Below, piece after piece: positions 37,517-49,825 of a stretch of 64,000 bases of DNA. Under the pieces are notes generated by a model. That model was not told where the DNA came from. It did no database searches and saw only the letters and a program-made list of their open reading frames with translations. Each line of letters opens with the position of its first letter. The stretch's first letter is position 1. The position numbers were made by a program, and so were the translations under genes. The stretch is from Rhodocyclaceae bacterium (GTDB lineage: Bacteria > Pseudomonadota > Gammaproteobacteria > Burkholderiales > Rhodocyclaceae): assembly GCA_030824115.1 (NCBI GenBank), contig JAVBYI010000005.1, positions 1 through 64,000 of the forward strand, written 5' to 3'.

Positions 37517-38698
37517 ATGGCGCCCACGATGACCCGCCAACTGAATGTGCATGCGCTGGGCCAGGTATTCACGCCGCCGCCCATCGTCGAACGGATGCTG
37601 GCGCTCCGCCAGCGGCGCGGGCGCAGCCTCGATCCGTCTGCAGGCGATGGGGCCTTCTGTACGCGCATCACGGGTTGTGAGGCGATTGAGATCGATCCGA
37701 CCGTTGCGCCGCCGGGCGCGCAGGTGATGGACTTCTTCGCGCTGTCGCCAGACGAGAAGTACGACACGATCATCGGCAATCCGCCGTATGTGCGTTTTCA
37801 GGATATCCCGCCGCAGACCATGGCGCAGCTCGACAACGAGATGTTCGACCGGCGCAGCAATCTCTATCTCTATTTCATCGAACGCGCCGTGCGTCACCTG
37901 CGCCGTGGCGGTGAGTTGATCTTCATCGTGCCGCGCGAATTCACCAAGCTGACCGCCGCGCGCAGGCTCAATGCCTTCCTCTATCAGGAAGGTGACATCA
38001 CGGACTTTATCGAACTCGGCGATGCGCGCATCTTCGGCTCGCACAACCCGAACTGCGCGATCTTCCGCTTCGAGCGCGGTCGCCATACGCGCCGCATGAG
38101 CGATGGCCGGCATTTTTCGCTGGTCGATGGGCAATTGATGTTCCTGCGCGGTGACTATCGTCTGCCGCTCTCCGAACTCTTCGAGGTGAAGGTTGGCGCG
38201 GTGTCGGGGGCGGACGAAATCTTCACGCATCCCGAAGGCAATGCCGAGTTTGTCTGCTCCAAGACGGTGGACGACGGCCAGACCCGGCGCATGATCTTCG
38301 GCGTGCCGCATCCGCACCTCGAAGCCCACAAGGAAAAGCTCCTGGCACGGCGCGTCCGCCCTTTCGACGAGTCGAACTGGTGGCAGTGGGGGCGCATGCA
38401 CCATGTGTCCGATTCGCCGCGCATCTACGTCAATGCCAAGACACGTCGGGTGCGGCCGTTCTTCCTGCATGAGTGCCCCAACTACGATGGCGCGATTCTC
38501 GCCCTGTTCCCCAAGCGGCACGACATCGACCTGGTGCGCGCCACCGAGTGGCTGAATGACCGCGTGGACTGGCAGGAGCTCGGGTTCGTCTGCGATGGCC
38601 GCTTTATGTTGACGCAGCGCGCCTTGCAAAACTGCCTGCTGCCCGATGAGTTCGAGCGCCTGCTGAACATGAAACGAGAGCGGGAGTTGGCGGCATGA
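37517..38698 (+). CDS. Orphan N6-adenine DNA methyltransferase (Eco57I/TaqI type)
   Basis: A SAM-dependent methylase of about 393 residues. It has motif [12 protein letters not shown] (SAM binding) and the catalytic motif [10 protein letters not shown] with NPPY. A C-terminal target-recognition-like region follows. No restriction endonuclease is adjacent. It overlaps nadK by four bases (ATGA), so it is embedded in a housekeeping operon (methylase-nadK-recN), which suggests a regulatory or repair role rather than a mobile R-M system. The start at 37517 or 37529 (four codons apart) cannot be decided. Specificity unknown. Confidence 0.82.
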   Translation: MAPTMTRQLNVHALGQVFTPPPIVERMLALRQRRGRSLDPSAGDGAFCTRITGCEAIEIDPTVAPPGAQVMDFFALSPDEKYDTIIGNPPYVRFQDIPPQTMAQLDNEMFDRRSNLYLYFIERAVRHLRRGGELIFIVPREFTKLTAARRLNAFLYQEGDITDFIELGDARIFGSHNPNCAIFRFERGRHTRRMSDGRHFSLVDGQLMFLRGDYRLPLSELFEVKVGAVSGADEIFTHPEGNAEFVCSKTVDDGQTRRMIFGVPHPHLEAHKEKLLARRVRPFDESNWWQWGRMHHVSDSPRIYVNAKTRRVRPFFLHECPNYDGAILALFPKRHDIDLVRATEWLNDRVDWQELGFVCDGRFMLTQRALQNCLLPDEFERLLNMKRERELAA

Positions 38699-39570
38699 AG
38701 CTGAATATCCGTACCGTCGCGCTGTTCGGCAAGGAGGGCAGCGACGAAGTCGTCGAGTCGCTGAGCGCATTGCGCGCCCATCTTGAACAGCGTGGTTATG
38801 TCGTGCTGGTTGAAGACGAGATCGCATCTGCGCTCGGCATGCTGGCGTGGGCGACCAGTTACGAATCGATTTGTGCGCATGCCGATGTGGCGATTGTGCT
38901 GGGGGGCGACGGTACCTTGTTGAGTGCGGCCCGGCGCCTGGCCGCCAACGGCATTCCCCTGGTGGGCATCAATCAGGGGCGGCTCGGTTTCATGACCGAT
39001 ATCGCGCGGATCGACATGATCGAGGCCATCGACCGCCTGTTGGCGGGCGAGTTTTCTTCCGACCATCGCATGTTGCTGGAAACCACGGTCTGGCGCGACG
39101 GGACCGAGATTTTCCGTACGCTGGCCCTCAATGACGTCGTATTGAGCAAGGGCGACACCGGGCGCATGATCGAGATTGATGTGCGTGTCGATGGCGAATT
39201 CCTGCATGTGCTGCGTGCCGATGGCCTGATCGTGGCCACCCCAACCGGGTCGACCGCCTATGCCTTGTCGGCGAACGGGCCGATCCTGCATCCCGCCGTG
39301 CCCGGCATCGCGCTTGTGCCGCTTTGCCCGCATGCGCTGACGCACCGGCCGATCACGATATCCGACAGCAGTCGTGTCGAGATGCAACTGGTAGACCAGC
39401 AGGATGCGCGCGTGCATTGCGATGGCCATAATCATCTTGAAGTCCGCAGCGGCGACTTGGTTCGCATCGAACGTTCGCGTCATGATGTCGTGCTCTTGCA
39501 TCCCCCCGGTTACAGCTATTTCGCCATGTTGCGCGAAAAGCTGCACTGGAGCACGACGCCCCATCGCTGA
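38695..39570 (+). CDS. nadK: NAD kinase
   Basis: Phosphorylates NAD to NADP. The family motifs are [36 protein letters not shown] and [26 protein letters not shown]. Length is 291 residues, as in E. coli. It overlaps the methylase stop and is followed 5 bases later by recN, the conserved nadK-recN order of proteobacteria. Confidence 0.96.
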   Translation: MKLNIRTVALFGKEGSDEVVESLSALRAHLEQRGYVVLVEDEIASALGMLAWATSYESICAHADVAIVLGGDGTLLSAARRLAANGIPLVGINQGRLGFMTDIARIDMIEAIDRLLAGEFSSDHRMLLETTVWRDGTEIFRTLALNDVVLSKGDTGRMIEIDVRVDGEFLHVLRADGLIVATPTGSTAYALSANGPILHPAVPGIALVPLCPHALTHRPITISDSSRVEMQLVDQQDARVHCDGHNHLEVRSGDLVRIERSRHDVVLLHPPGYSYFAMLREKLHWSTTPHR

Positions 39571-39575
39571 CGCCT

Positions 39576-41237
39576 ATGCTGCAACGTCTTTTTATCCGTG
39601 ATTTCGTCATTGTCGAGCGGCTCGAACTGGAGTTCGCCGGTGGCTTTGGTGCGCTGACCGGCGAGACCGGTGCGGGCAAGTCCATCCTTGTCGATGCACT
39701 GTCGCTGGCGCTGGGCGAGCGGGCCGATGCCAGTGTGGTGCGTTTGGGGGCGGAAAAGGCCGAGGTCTCGGCGGAGTTTGAAGTGGCACCCGCTTCGGCC
39801 CTGGCCGACTGGCTGGCGGCCAACGATTTTGAAACCGATGTCTGCCTGCTACGGCGCGTGGTCGATGCCGGCGGCCGTTCGCGAGCCTGGCTCAACGGCA
39901 CGGCAGCGACGCTGGCCCAGCTACGTGAAGTGGGTGACTTCCTTGCCGATATACACGGCCAGCATGCGCATCATCAGTTGCTCCGCAGTGATGCCCAACG
40001 TGTCTTGCTTGATGCGCATGCGGGCACGACGGCGCTGGCGCGTAGCGTGGCCGAACAGCATGCGGCCTGGCGCAAGGCACGCGAAGCACGTCAGCGCGCC
40101 GAACAGGATATCGAGGCCACAGCGAAGGAAAGAGAACTGCTCGAATGGCAGGTCAAGGAACTGGCTGCACTTGGTTTCGATCCGCAGACCTGGCAGGAAA
40201 CCGAGCAGGAGCAGCGCCGCCTTGCCCATGCGGCCAGTTTGCTTGAGGCGAGTGAGGCGGCACTGGCCGTGCTGGATGAAGGCGAGCTACCTGCGCTGGG
40301 TAGTTTGCAGCATGCGAGCGGCCGGTTGACCGAACTGACGTCGGTTGATCCTGCGCTGAATGATGCCGCCCAGTTGTTCGAGAGTGCCTTGATCCAGCTT
40401 GAAGAGTCGGCGCTGGCGTTACGGCGTTATCGCGACCGGCTCGACCTCGATCCGGCGCGACTGGGGGAACTGGATGCCCGCATCGAGGCGGTGACCCAGA
40501 TGGCGCGCAAGCATCGTGTGACGCCGGACGCGCTGCCGGAACTGCAGATGCGTCTGCAAACCCGCTTTGATGAACTGAGCCTTGCGACCGATCCGTCGGC
40601 GCTGGCCGAACGCGAACAGGCCGCCGAGAAACGCTATCTTGAGTCCGCGCGCCAGTTGAGTAAGGAACGCCAAGGTGCTGCCAAGGCACTGAGTCAGGCA
40701 GTGACGGCGGCGATGCAGGAACTGGCCATGGTGGGTGGACGCTTCGAAATTGCGCTGACACCGCTGGAAGTGGGTGCCTCGTCCGGCCTTGAAGCCATCG
40801 AATTTCTGGTCACTGCGAATGCCGGTCAGCCGCCGCGACCCTTGGCCAAGGTCGCCTCGGGCGGCGAGTTGTCGCGGATCGGTCTGGCGTTGCAGGTCAT
40901 CGCCAGCCAGTCCCATGCGGCTGGTACGCTGATCTTTGACGAGGTTGATGTGGGCATTGGCGGGCGCGTTGCCGAGATCGTCGGCCGGATGCTCAAGCAA
41001 CTTGGCAGCGATCGTCAGGTGCTGTGCGTGACCCATTTGCCGCAAGTGGCGGCCTGCGCCAACTGGCAGTGGTCGATCAGCAAGGAAAATCGCGAAGATT
41101 TAACCGGTCATGCAACCTTCAGTCGCGTCACGCCGCTGGATGCTGCCGGACGCGTGGAAGAAATTGCGCGCATGCTGGGCGGCGTCAAGATTACCGACAC
41201 CACCCGCCAGCATGCGCGGGAACTGCTCGGAAACTAG
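39576..41237 (+). CDS. recN: DNA repair ATPase RecN
   Basis: An SMC-like protein for double-strand break repair, 553 residues. Walker A is GALTGETGAGKSILVDAL near residue 30, a central coiled coil follows, then the signature VASGGELSRIGLALQVI and Walker B TLIFDEVDVGIGG with VLCVTHLPQVAA. The stop is directly adjacent to the stop of the convergent TIM44-like gene. No LexA-type palindrome like the one at 4529 is seen just upstream, so SOS control, if any, acts on an earlier promoter. Confidence 0.96.
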   Translation: MLQRLFIRDFVIVERLELEFAGGFGALTGETGAGKSILVDALSLALGERADASVVRLGAEKAEVSAEFEVAPASALADWLAANDFETDVCLLRRVVDAGGRSRAWLNGTAATLAQLREVGDFLADIHGQHAHHQLLRSDAQRVLLDAHAGTTALARSVAEQHAAWRKAREARQRAEQDIEATAKERELLEWQVKELAALGFDPQTWQETEQEQRRLAHAASLLEASEAALAVLDEGELPALGSLQHASGRLTELTSVDPALNDAAQLFESALIQLEESALALRRYRDRLDLDPARLGELDARIEAVTQMARKHRVTPDALPELQMRLQTRFDELSLATDPSALAEREQAAEKRYLESARQLSKERQGAAKALSQAVTAAMQELAMVGGRFEIALTPLEVGASSGLEAIEFLVTANAGQPPRPLAKVASGGELSRIGLALQVIASQSHAAGTLIFDEVDVGIGGRVAEIVGRMLKQLGSDRQVLCVTHLPQVAACANWQWSISKENREDLTGHATFSRVTPLDAAGRVEEIARMLGGVKITDTTRQHARELLGN

Positions 41238-42122
41238 TTACTGCAACTGCTGGATGCCGGCGAGCAGCCAGCCGCCTTTGCCTTGCAGCGGCTTGACCAG
41301 ATGCCAGACTTCATCGACCGCCGTTGCCGGGCCGGCATCTTCGCGGACTTGGCCGGTGAAGCGCACGCTGACGATATAGCGGTTTGCCTCCTCAACGACC
41401 TCGATCACGTCGGCTTCAATCGCCACGACATCGGTTTCCTGTGTGGCGCCAGCGCGCTCGCTGATGGCCATCTTGATCTCGGCGAACATTTCCGGCGTGG
41501 TGAATTCGCGGATGTCATCGAGGTTACCGGCGTCGTTGGCGGCTTGCAGACGGATGTAATGCACCTTGGCATTGCGCACGAAGCCGGGGACATCGAAGTC
41601 AGCCGGGATGTTGGCGGCCGTGTTGCCGGTGGATGCCGTCCCGCCAGCGCCGACATTCTCAACGTGCTGTGCAGCCGGCTCAAAGCGGTTGGCCGAATAC
41701 TGCATGCCATGCGCACCCGCCAGAGCGGGTTGCTGCGCAGCAGCGCGCTTGCGCATAAAGAAACCGATAGCGGCAATGACGACAAAGGCGAGCAGGGCCA
41801 TCATCATGAAGTTGGCGAGTTCTTCGCCAAAGCCGAAGTGCGACGCCAGAGCGGCGAGGCCAAGACCGGCGGCGAGGCCGGCGATCGGACCCATCCAGGA
41901 GCGGCCCGCGGCGGCGGGGGCCGCAGCGGCACCCGGCTTGGCGGCGGCCGCATTGGTCGGGGCCGACGGTGCCGGCGCGGCGGCAGGGGCTTTGGCCGGC
42001 GGGGTCATCTGGCGCTGCATGCCAAAAGAGCTACCGCCACCAAGGCGTTTAGCTTCGGCATTGCCGACTGGAACGGTCAGGCCAATGGTCAGGGCAAGGG
42101 CAAATAGGGCGAGTGTTTTCAT
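41238..42122 (-). CDS. TIM44-like domain membrane protein
   Basis: A 294-residue protein with a signal peptide (LALFALALTIGLTVPVGNAEA), an Ala/Pro-rich linker, two hydrophobic segments (about 78-95 and 103-122) and a C-terminal TIM44-like domain (about 190-290: VRNAKVHYIRLQAANDAGNLDDIREFTTPEMFAEI...VWHLVKPLQGKGGWLLAGIQQL). The function in bacteria is unclear. The 24-bp repeat at 41635-41658 encodes NVGAGGTA in the linker before this domain. It converges on recN with no gap. Confidence 0.8.
   Translation of the reverse strand: MKTLALFALALTIGLTVPVGNAEAKRLGGGSSFGMQRQMTPPAKAPAAAPAPSAPTNAAAAKPGAAAAPAAAGRSWMGPIAGLAAGLGLAALASHFGFGEELANFMMMALLAFVVIAAIGFFMRKRAAAQQPALAGAHGMQYSANRFEPAAQHVENVGAGGTASTGNTAANIPADFDVPGFVRNAKVHYIRLQAANDAGNLDDIREFTTPEMFAEIKMAISERAGATQETDVVAIEADVIEVVEEANRYIVSVRFTGQVREDAGPATAVDEVWHLVKPLQGKGGWLLAGIQQLQ
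41635..41658 (+). repeat. Interspersed 24-bp repeat, copy 11 (in TIM44-like gene)
   Basis: GCCGTC, CC, then GCCAGCGCCGACATTC. Opposite to the host gene, read as NVGAGGTA. Confidence 0.8.
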
Positions 42123-42224
42123 TCGGGTCTCCTCAAAAGTAAATCTCTACGCCAGACAGGATAGGGGCGTTTCTTGAAAAAGAAAAACAGAATTATTGGC
42201 AGTTAATCATCGATAAAAGCTGAT

Positions 42225-43142
42225 TTATTTACTGCCCTTGCTGCCAAAGATGTCATGCTGGGCGACCTGACAGATGGCCGCGATGGTCGGATGGGTCAGC
42301 TTGCGTTCGTTGGTGATGGCGTAGATCTGTTCGCGCACCGTGTCGATGCGACCGACCACGGCCACTTCATATTGGCGGGCAATCGTGTCCTCGATGGCGG
42401 TCGGGGCGGCGAAGTAGCCAGCGCCAGCCTGACCGAAGGCCATCAGCAGGGCGCTGTCGTCGAATTCGCCGACACTGCGCGGACGCAGGCGTTCCGCTTC
42501 GAACCAGCGCTGCAGACGCGCATGCAGAACCACTTCGGCACCGGGCATTAGAAACGGCGCACCGTCGAGGCATTGTGGAAACTCATCGCCGGCTTTGGCC
42601 GCCAGCGTGCGGGCGGCGAAGATGCTGACGCCACTTTCGCCCAGAAAGTGGTCATAACCGCGCACATTCAGGTTATCCGGCATTGGCCGGTCGGCAATGA
42701 CCATGTCGAGGCGATGCACGGCCAGATCGGCCAACAGCGTGGCGAGCCGCCCTTCACGGCAGATCAGCTTGATCGGCTCGGCACTGGCCAGCGAAGGCTC
42801 GACCAGTCGATAGGCGACCATCTTGGGCACCGAATCGGCGATGCCGACCCGGAAGGGCACGCTCTGGGGCAGGGCATTTTCGCGCAGGGATTCGAGCAAT
42901 TCATCGCCGAGCGTGAAGATCTGCTCCGCGTAGCCGAGCAGGCGCTGGCCGGTGTCGGTCAGTTCCAGACCGCGTCCGGCACGGCGGAACAGTTTGACGC
43001 CCAGCGCTTCCTCCAGCTCGCTCAACTGGCCACTGATCGATTGTGGCGTCAGGTGCAGTTGCTCGCTGGCGCGCGCAATGCTGCCGGATTTGGCCACCAT
43101 CCAGAAATAGCGCAGATGCTTGAAATTCAGTGCGGTCGCCAT
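42225..43142 (-). CDS. nhaR: LysR-family regulator NhaR
   Basis: A 305-residue LysR regulator. The N-terminal helix-turn-helix is NFKHLRYFWMVAKSGSIARASEQLHLTPQSISGQLSELEEALGVKLFRR, the NhaR form; the effector domain follows. NhaR activates Na+/H+ antiport and stress genes in gamma-proteobacteria; in beta-proteobacteria the regulon is not clear. It is divergent from htpX with 123 bases between. That gap is AT-rich and holds repeated TATTCGA half-sites (43170-43199) that could be its binding site. Confidence 0.85.
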   Translation of the reverse strand: MATALNFKHLRYFWMVAKSGSIARASEQLHLTPQSISGQLSELEEALGVKLFRRAGRGLELTDTGQRLLGYAEQIFTLGDELLESLRENALPQSVPFRVGIADSVPKMVAYRLVEPSLASAEPIKLICREGRLATLLADLAVHRLDMVIADRPMPDNLNVRGYDHFLGESGVSIFAARTLAAKAGDEFPQCLDGAPFLMPGAEVVLHARLQRWFEAERLRPRSVGEFDDSALLMAFGQAGAGYFAAPTAIEDTIARQYEVAVVGRIDTVREQIYAITNERKLTHPTIAAICQVAQHDIFGSKGSK

Positions 43143-43164
43143 ATGTTCTGTCCCTGATAATGTT

Positions 43165-43210
43165 CGACTTATTCGAATGATATTTTAAATATATTCGATT
43201 TGTCGGATGC
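43165..43210. promoter_or_regulatory. Candidate LysR-type operator between nhaR and htpX
   Basis: An AT-rich stretch with TATTCGA repeated about 20 bases apart (near 43170 and 43193) and TTCGA/TCGAA half-sites around TTTAAA. It is the only strongly AT-rich part of the divergent intergenic region and would cover both promoters. The assignment to NhaR is inferred from position. Confidence 0.4.
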
Positions 43211-43265
43211 TTGAGTTGGTTCTACCATTCGTGTTGTCATCAATTATTTGTGGGGTATCACGACC

Positions 43266-44147
43266 ATGAAACGCATCTTCCTCTTTCTCATGACCAACAT
43301 GGCCATCGTGCTGGTGTTGTCGGTCACCATGCGCCTGCTCGGTGTCGAGCCTTATCTCAACGCCAATGGCCTCAATCTTGGCGCTCTGTTGATCTTCGCC
43401 GCCGTGATGGGCTTCGGCGGTTCGCTGATTTCGCTGGCCATTTCCAAGTGGTCGGCCAAGACCTCGATGGGTGTGCAGGTCATCGAGGCGCCGTCGAACT
43501 CGACCGAGTTCTGGCTGGTGGAGACGGTGCGCAAGTATGCCCAGCAGGCAGGGATCAAGATGCCTGAGGTCGGCATCTACGAGGCACCGGATGTCAATGC
43601 CTTCGCCACCGGCATGAGCAAGAACAGCTCGCTGATCGCGGTGTCGACCGGCCTCCTGCAGCAGATGACACGCCAGGAAGCCGAGGCGGTGATCGGCCAT
43701 GAGGTGTCCCACGCCGCCAATGGCGACATGGTGACGCTGGCGCTGATTCAGGGCGTGGTGAACACCTTCGTGATGTTCCTGTCGCGTGTTATCGGCCATC
43801 TGGTCGATCGTGTGGTGTTCAAGACCGAGCGCGGTCAGGGTCCGGCCTTCTTCGTCACCATGATCATTGCCGAACTGGTGCTGGGCGTCCTTGCCTCGGT
43901 CATCGTCATGTACTTCTCGCGTCAGCGCGAATTCCGTGCCGATCAGGGTGGCGCTTTACTGGCTGGTCGCCAGAACATGATTGCGGCACTGGAGCGCCTG
44001 AACAGTCTGCATCCGCACCCGCTGCCGGAGAAGATGGCGGCTTTCGGCATCGCTGGCGATGGCGGTGGTGGCCTGAAGCGTTTGTTCATGACGCATCCCC
44101 CGCTGGAAGAACGCATTGCTGCTTTGAGGGCGGCCGGCCGGGAGTAA
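43266..44147 (+). CDS. htpX: Membrane zinc metalloprotease HtpX
   Basis: An inner-membrane M48 protease that degrades damaged membrane proteins. It has two N-terminal helices (about 5-60), the zinc motif [14 protein letters not shown], two further helices and the third ligand region [14 protein letters not shown]. The start [11 protein letters not shown] at 43266 gives 293 residues, as in E. coli. It is divergent from nhaR. Confidence 0.95.
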   Translation: MKRIFLFLMTNMAIVLVLSVTMRLLGVEPYLNANGLNLGALLIFAAVMGFGGSLISLAISKWSAKTSMGVQVIEAPSNSTEFWLVETVRKYAQQAGIKMPEVGIYEAPDVNAFATGMSKNSSLIAVSTGLLQQMTRQEAEAVIGHEVSHAANGDMVTLALIQGVVNTFVMFLSRVIGHLVDRVVFKTERGQGPAFFVTMIIAELVLGVLASVIVMYFSRQREFRADQGGALLAGRQNMIAALERLNSLHPHPLPEKMAAFGIAGDGGGGLKRLFMTHPPLEERIAALRAAGRE

Positions 44148-44220
44148 ATGGAAAGGCTCGGGGTATGATGCGGAAGCAGCGAATTGTTAACCGCTGCTTC
44201 CAAAACTCACGAGTCTTTCG

Positions 44221-46758
44221 ATGAATTCGTCGCAACGTCTGCGCAACTTGCTGATTGCCGGGTTGGCCTTCGCCAATGTGATGGTATTCGTTCTCTCCGG
44301 CTACGCGCTTTACCAGACCCGACAGCAATACATCCTGCGTGCCCAAACCGCCACGCAAAACGTGGCGAGCGCGCTGAACCAGAGTGTTTCCAGCAGCGTC
44401 GAGAAGATCGATCTGGCGATGCGCACGGTGGTGGATGAACTTGAACGTCAGTTGGCCGGCAAGGGCATCGACGACAAGGCAACCAACGAGTTTCTGGCGC
44501 GGCATGCGCAGCGCTTGCCGGAGGTCGAGGCGTTTCGGGTGGCCGATGCCGAAGGATTCGTGATTCTGGGCAAGGGCGTCAATCGGCAGGCGCGCGTTTC
44601 CTGGGCTGATCGCGACTACTTCAAGTATCACCAGACGCACGCGGATGGTTCCTTGCAAATTTCCAAACCACGCATGGGACGCGTGGCCCAGCAATACATC
44701 ATCGGCTTTGCGCGCCGTTACAACTATCCTGATGGCCGCTTTGCCGGTGTCCTGTCCGCGCCGATTGCCGTGGATCATTTCTCCAGCCTGCTGTCCCGGT
44801 TCGATCTCGGACCGAAGGGCATTCTGGTACTGCGTTATGCTGACCTCGGGCTGATTGCCCGTTTCCCGCCGATGCCGGATCATCCGGTCGGCCAGATTGG
44901 ACATACCAGCGTATCGAAGGATTTGCGCGAACTGGTCGAGTCTGGTGTGCGTGCTGCCACGTACCATCTCAATAATTCGCCGGATGGCTTCGAGCGCATC
45001 AACTCGTATCGGCGCCTTGAAAATGCGCCCATGATTACGATTGTCGGTATGGCCAGCGAGGATTATCTGGCCAATTGGAAAGCGGAGCTTTACAAAACCT
45101 CTGCTTTGGCATTGGGCTTCCTGCTGCTATCCGGGGTGCTGGGGGCCATCCTGTTGCGCCTGCAGGCGCAGTCCGAGAAGAACCAGTTACGTTTGCGGGA
45201 GAATGAAAACCGTCTGCGCACCATCATTGCCAACGAGCCGGAGTGCATCAAGATCGTCGATGCCGAGGGCAAGTTGCTGCAGATGAACCCGGCCGGTCTT
45301 GCCATGATCGAGGCGGATTCCCTGGACCAGGTGGCCGGGCATCCAGTGCTGGACGTCATTGCGCCTGAATACCGCAAGACATTCGACGAGATGCACCAGC
45401 GTGTGATTGCCGGTGAGTCAGTAAGGTTGGAGTTCGAGGTGCAGGGGCTGAAGGGCGGTCGACGCCTGCTTGAAACCCATGCGGTGCCGATGATGGATAA
45501 CGGCGCTGTCGTCCAACTGGCGGTGACCCGTGATATCAGCGAACGTCGGGCGCACGAAAATGCACTCAGGCAGGCGAAGGCCGAAGCCGAAGCTGCCAAT
45601 CTCGCCAAGAGCGCCTTCCTGGCGACGATGTCGCACGAGATTCGCACGCCGATGAACGGCATCCTGGGCATGGCGCAACTACTCCTGCTGCCCGACTTGA
45701 GCGAGCAGGAGCGCCTTGAGTATGCGCGTACCGTCCATAACTCCGGCCAGATGCTGCTGCGTCTGCTCAACGATATTCTGGATCTGTCCAAGGTCGAGTC
45801 AGGCAAGCTGGAGTTGTCTCTGGCGGCATTCAGCCCGCGCCAGATTGCCGACGAAACCATCGCCCTGTTTGCCGAGCATGCCCATACCAAAGGCTTGGTG
45901 ATCGAAGCGTCCTGGCGGGGGGGAGACAGCCAGCGCTACCTGGGTGATGCGGTTCGTTTGCGGCAAATGGTGGCCAACCTGATCAGCAATGCCATCAAAT
46001 TTACCGCGCAGGGTTTTGTTCGTCTTGAGGTCGCCGAGATCGAATGCAAGGACAATCGTGCGCTGCTCGAGTTTGCGGTGAGCGATAGTGGCATTGGCAT
46101 TGCGGCGAACCGGCTGGGCCTGCTGTTCAAACCATTCTCCCAGGCCGATTCATCGACGACGCGGCATTATGGCGGCACCGGGCTGGGGCTCTCCATCATC
46201 AGCAGTCTGGCCAAGTTGATGGGCGGTACGGTGGGTGTCGAGAGCGAGGTCGGCAAGGGTTCGCGCTTCTGGTTCAGGGTTCGTGCCAAGGTGCTGCAAG
46301 CCGGTGAAGAAACGCGACAGGTCGAGCGCCATACGGGTGAAAGCAGGCATTCTGATGCCGTCCCGGCCCTCCATGGTCAGGTGCTGGTGGTCGAAGACAA
46401 CCCGACCAATCGCACGGTAGTCGAGGCCTTGCTTCGCAAACTGGGACTGCAGTTTCATAGTCTTGAAAACGGTCAATTGGCTGTCGACGCCATCCGTGGC
46501 GGGATGCGCCCCGATCTGGTGCTGATGGATATGCAGATGCCGGTGCTGGATGGCATCAAGGCGACGGAAGCGATCCGCCAGTGGGAGCACGACACGCAGC
46601 AAGTCCCTGTCCCGATCATCGCCTTGACGGCCAGTGCCTTCGAAACAGATCAGCAGCGCTGTTTTACCGCAGGGATGGATGGGTTCCTGACCAAGCCACT
46701 CAGTATCGATGATCTGGCCCTGGTACTGGCGAAATGGCTGAATAAGCCGTCGTCGTAG
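44221..46758 (+). CDS. Hybrid sensor histidine kinase with periplasmic Cache domain and PAS
   Basis: An 845-residue membrane kinase. TM1 is near 10-32, the periplasmic double-Cache-like domain runs to about 290, and TM2 is near 294-315. A PAS domain (about 325-440), HisKA with the phospho-histidine in FLATMSHEIRTPMNG, an HATPase with GGTGLGLSIIS and a C-terminal receiver (LVLMDMQMPVLDG, PIIALTAS, LTKPLS) follow. It is the first gene of a three-gene unit with a binding protein and a second hybrid kinase, 20 bases apart. A fragment resembling the start of the 24-bp repeat (GATGCCGTCCCGG) encodes part of the linker before the receiver. Confidence 0.9.
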   Translation: MNSSQRLRNLLIAGLAFANVMVFVLSGYALYQTRQQYILRAQTATQNVASALNQSVSSSVEKIDLAMRTVVDELERQLAGKGIDDKATNEFLARHAQRLPEVEAFRVADAEGFVILGKGVNRQARVSWADRDYFKYHQTHADGSLQISKPRMGRVAQQYIIGFARRYNYPDGRFAGVLSAPIAVDHFSSLLSRFDLGPKGILVLRYADLGLIARFPPMPDHPVGQIGHTSVSKDLRELVESGVRAATYHLNNSPDGFERINSYRRLENAPMITIVGMASEDYLANWKAELYKTSALALGFLLLSGVLGAILLRLQAQSEKNQLRLRENENRLRTIIANEPECIKIVDAEGKLLQMNPAGLAMIEADSLDQVAGHPVLDVIAPEYRKTFDEMHQRVIAGESVRLEFEVQGLKGGRRLLETHAVPMMDNGAVVQLAVTRDISERRAHENALRQAKAEAEAANLAKSAFLATMSHEIRTPMNGILGMAQLLLLPDLSEQERLEYARTVHNSGQMLLRLLNDILDLSKVESGKLELSLAAFSPRQIADETIALFAEHAHTKGLVIEASWRGGDSQRYLGDAVRLRQMVANLISNAIKFTAQGFVRLEVAEIECKDNRALLEFAVSDSGIGIAANRLGLLFKPFSQADSSTTRHYGGTGLGLSIISSLAKLMGGTVGVESEVGKGSRFWFRVRAKVLQAGEETRQVERHTGESRHSDAVPALHGQVLVVEDNPTNRTVVEALLRKLGLQFHSLENGQLAVDAIRGGMRPDLVLMDMQMPVLDGIKATEAIRQWEHDTQQVPVPIIALTASAFETDQQRCFTAGMDGFLTKPLSIDDLALVLAKWLNKPSS

Positions 46759-46778
46759 ATCAGTCTCAGGGACACCCC

Positions 46779-47603
46779 ATGTCAGCGTTCTTCACCCCGG
46801 TTTTTTTCGCCCGCGTTGTGCTGCTGGCGTCCATTTTCTGCCTGTCGTTGGAAGCCAGTGCGGCCGACCTGCGCATCGGGGGCACGGGCAATGCGCTGGG
46901 CACCATGCGGCTGCTTGGCGCAGCCTTTGCCCGAGCGCATCCCGAAACGACGCCGGTCATTCTTGCCAGCATTGGTACCAGTGGTGCGTTCAAGGCACTG
47001 CCCAAGGGGGCGATCGACATTGGGCTGTCTTCGCGCATGCTGACGGAGGAAGAAAAACGGGCAGGCTTGAATGCGATCGAGTATGCCCGCTCGCCGACGG
47101 TCTTTGCCGTTCGGAACAACAACAAGGTGGCGGCGATTTCCCTTAGTCAGCTGGAGGAGATCTACAGCGGAAAATTGACAACCTGGCCGGATGGCTCACG
47201 GATTCGGCCGATCATGCGCCAGCCGGATGATGACAATACCCGGCAGATCAAGCAGCTGTCGCCCGAGATCGAGCAGGCCGTCTTGCGCGCCGAGCAGCAG
47301 CCGGGCCTTGCGTTTGCCGTGACGGATCAGGATGCGGCTGACAAGATGGAGCGTATTCCGGGCAGTCTCGGCGTCAGCACACTGGCACTGATCCGCTCGG
47401 AAAATCGCAGCCTGCGGCCGTTGATGCTCGGCGCGGTGGCACCCAGCATGGACAATGCCCGCTCGGGGCGCTATCCGTTGGTCAAACACTTCTACCTTGT
47501 GTTGCCACAGGAACCGACGCCTGCGGCACAGGCCTTCGTCAAGTTCGTGAAGTCCCCGCCTGCCATCAAGATTCTCGAACAAACCGGACATTTCATTCCC
47601 TGA
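46779..47603 (+). CDS. Periplasmic phosphate/anion-type binding protein
   Basis: A 274-residue PstS-like type II binding protein with a signal peptide (LLASIFCLSLEASA, then ADLRIGGTGNALGT). The fold features are GTSGAFKALPKGAIDIGLSSR and LPQEPTPAAQAFVKFVKS near the end. It lies between two hybrid kinases, 20 and 11 bases away, with no transporter subunits. It is therefore more likely a ligand sensor for these kinases than a transporter part. The ligand is unknown; phosphate, tungstate or other oxyanions fit the fold. Confidence 0.8.
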   Translation: MSAFFTPVFFARVVLLASIFCLSLEASAADLRIGGTGNALGTMRLLGAAFARAHPETTPVILASIGTSGAFKALPKGAIDIGLSSRMLTEEEKRAGLNAIEYARSPTVFAVRNNNKVAAISLSQLEEIYSGKLTTWPDGSRIRPIMRQPDDDNTRQIKQLSPEIEQAVLRAEQQPGLAFAVTDQDAADKMERIPGSLGVSTLALIRSENRSLRPLMLGAVAPSMDNARSGRYPLVKHFYLVLPQEPTPAAQAFVKFVKSPPAIKILEQTGHFIP

Positions 47604-47614
47604 ATGCTGTTGCC

Positions 47615-49796
<2,182 letters not shown>

Positions 49797-49825
<29 letters not shown>

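Noticed and set aside
37529..38827. An N-terminal extension of HrcA reading through the methylase region
   Set aside because: HrcA homology begins at MLDVRAQ (37483), and the extra frame is antisense to the methylase gene with no family features.
46352..46372. A 16th copy of the 24-bp repeat in the first hybrid kinase
   Set aside because: Only GATGCCGTCCCGG matches; the CAGCGCCGAC half is missing.
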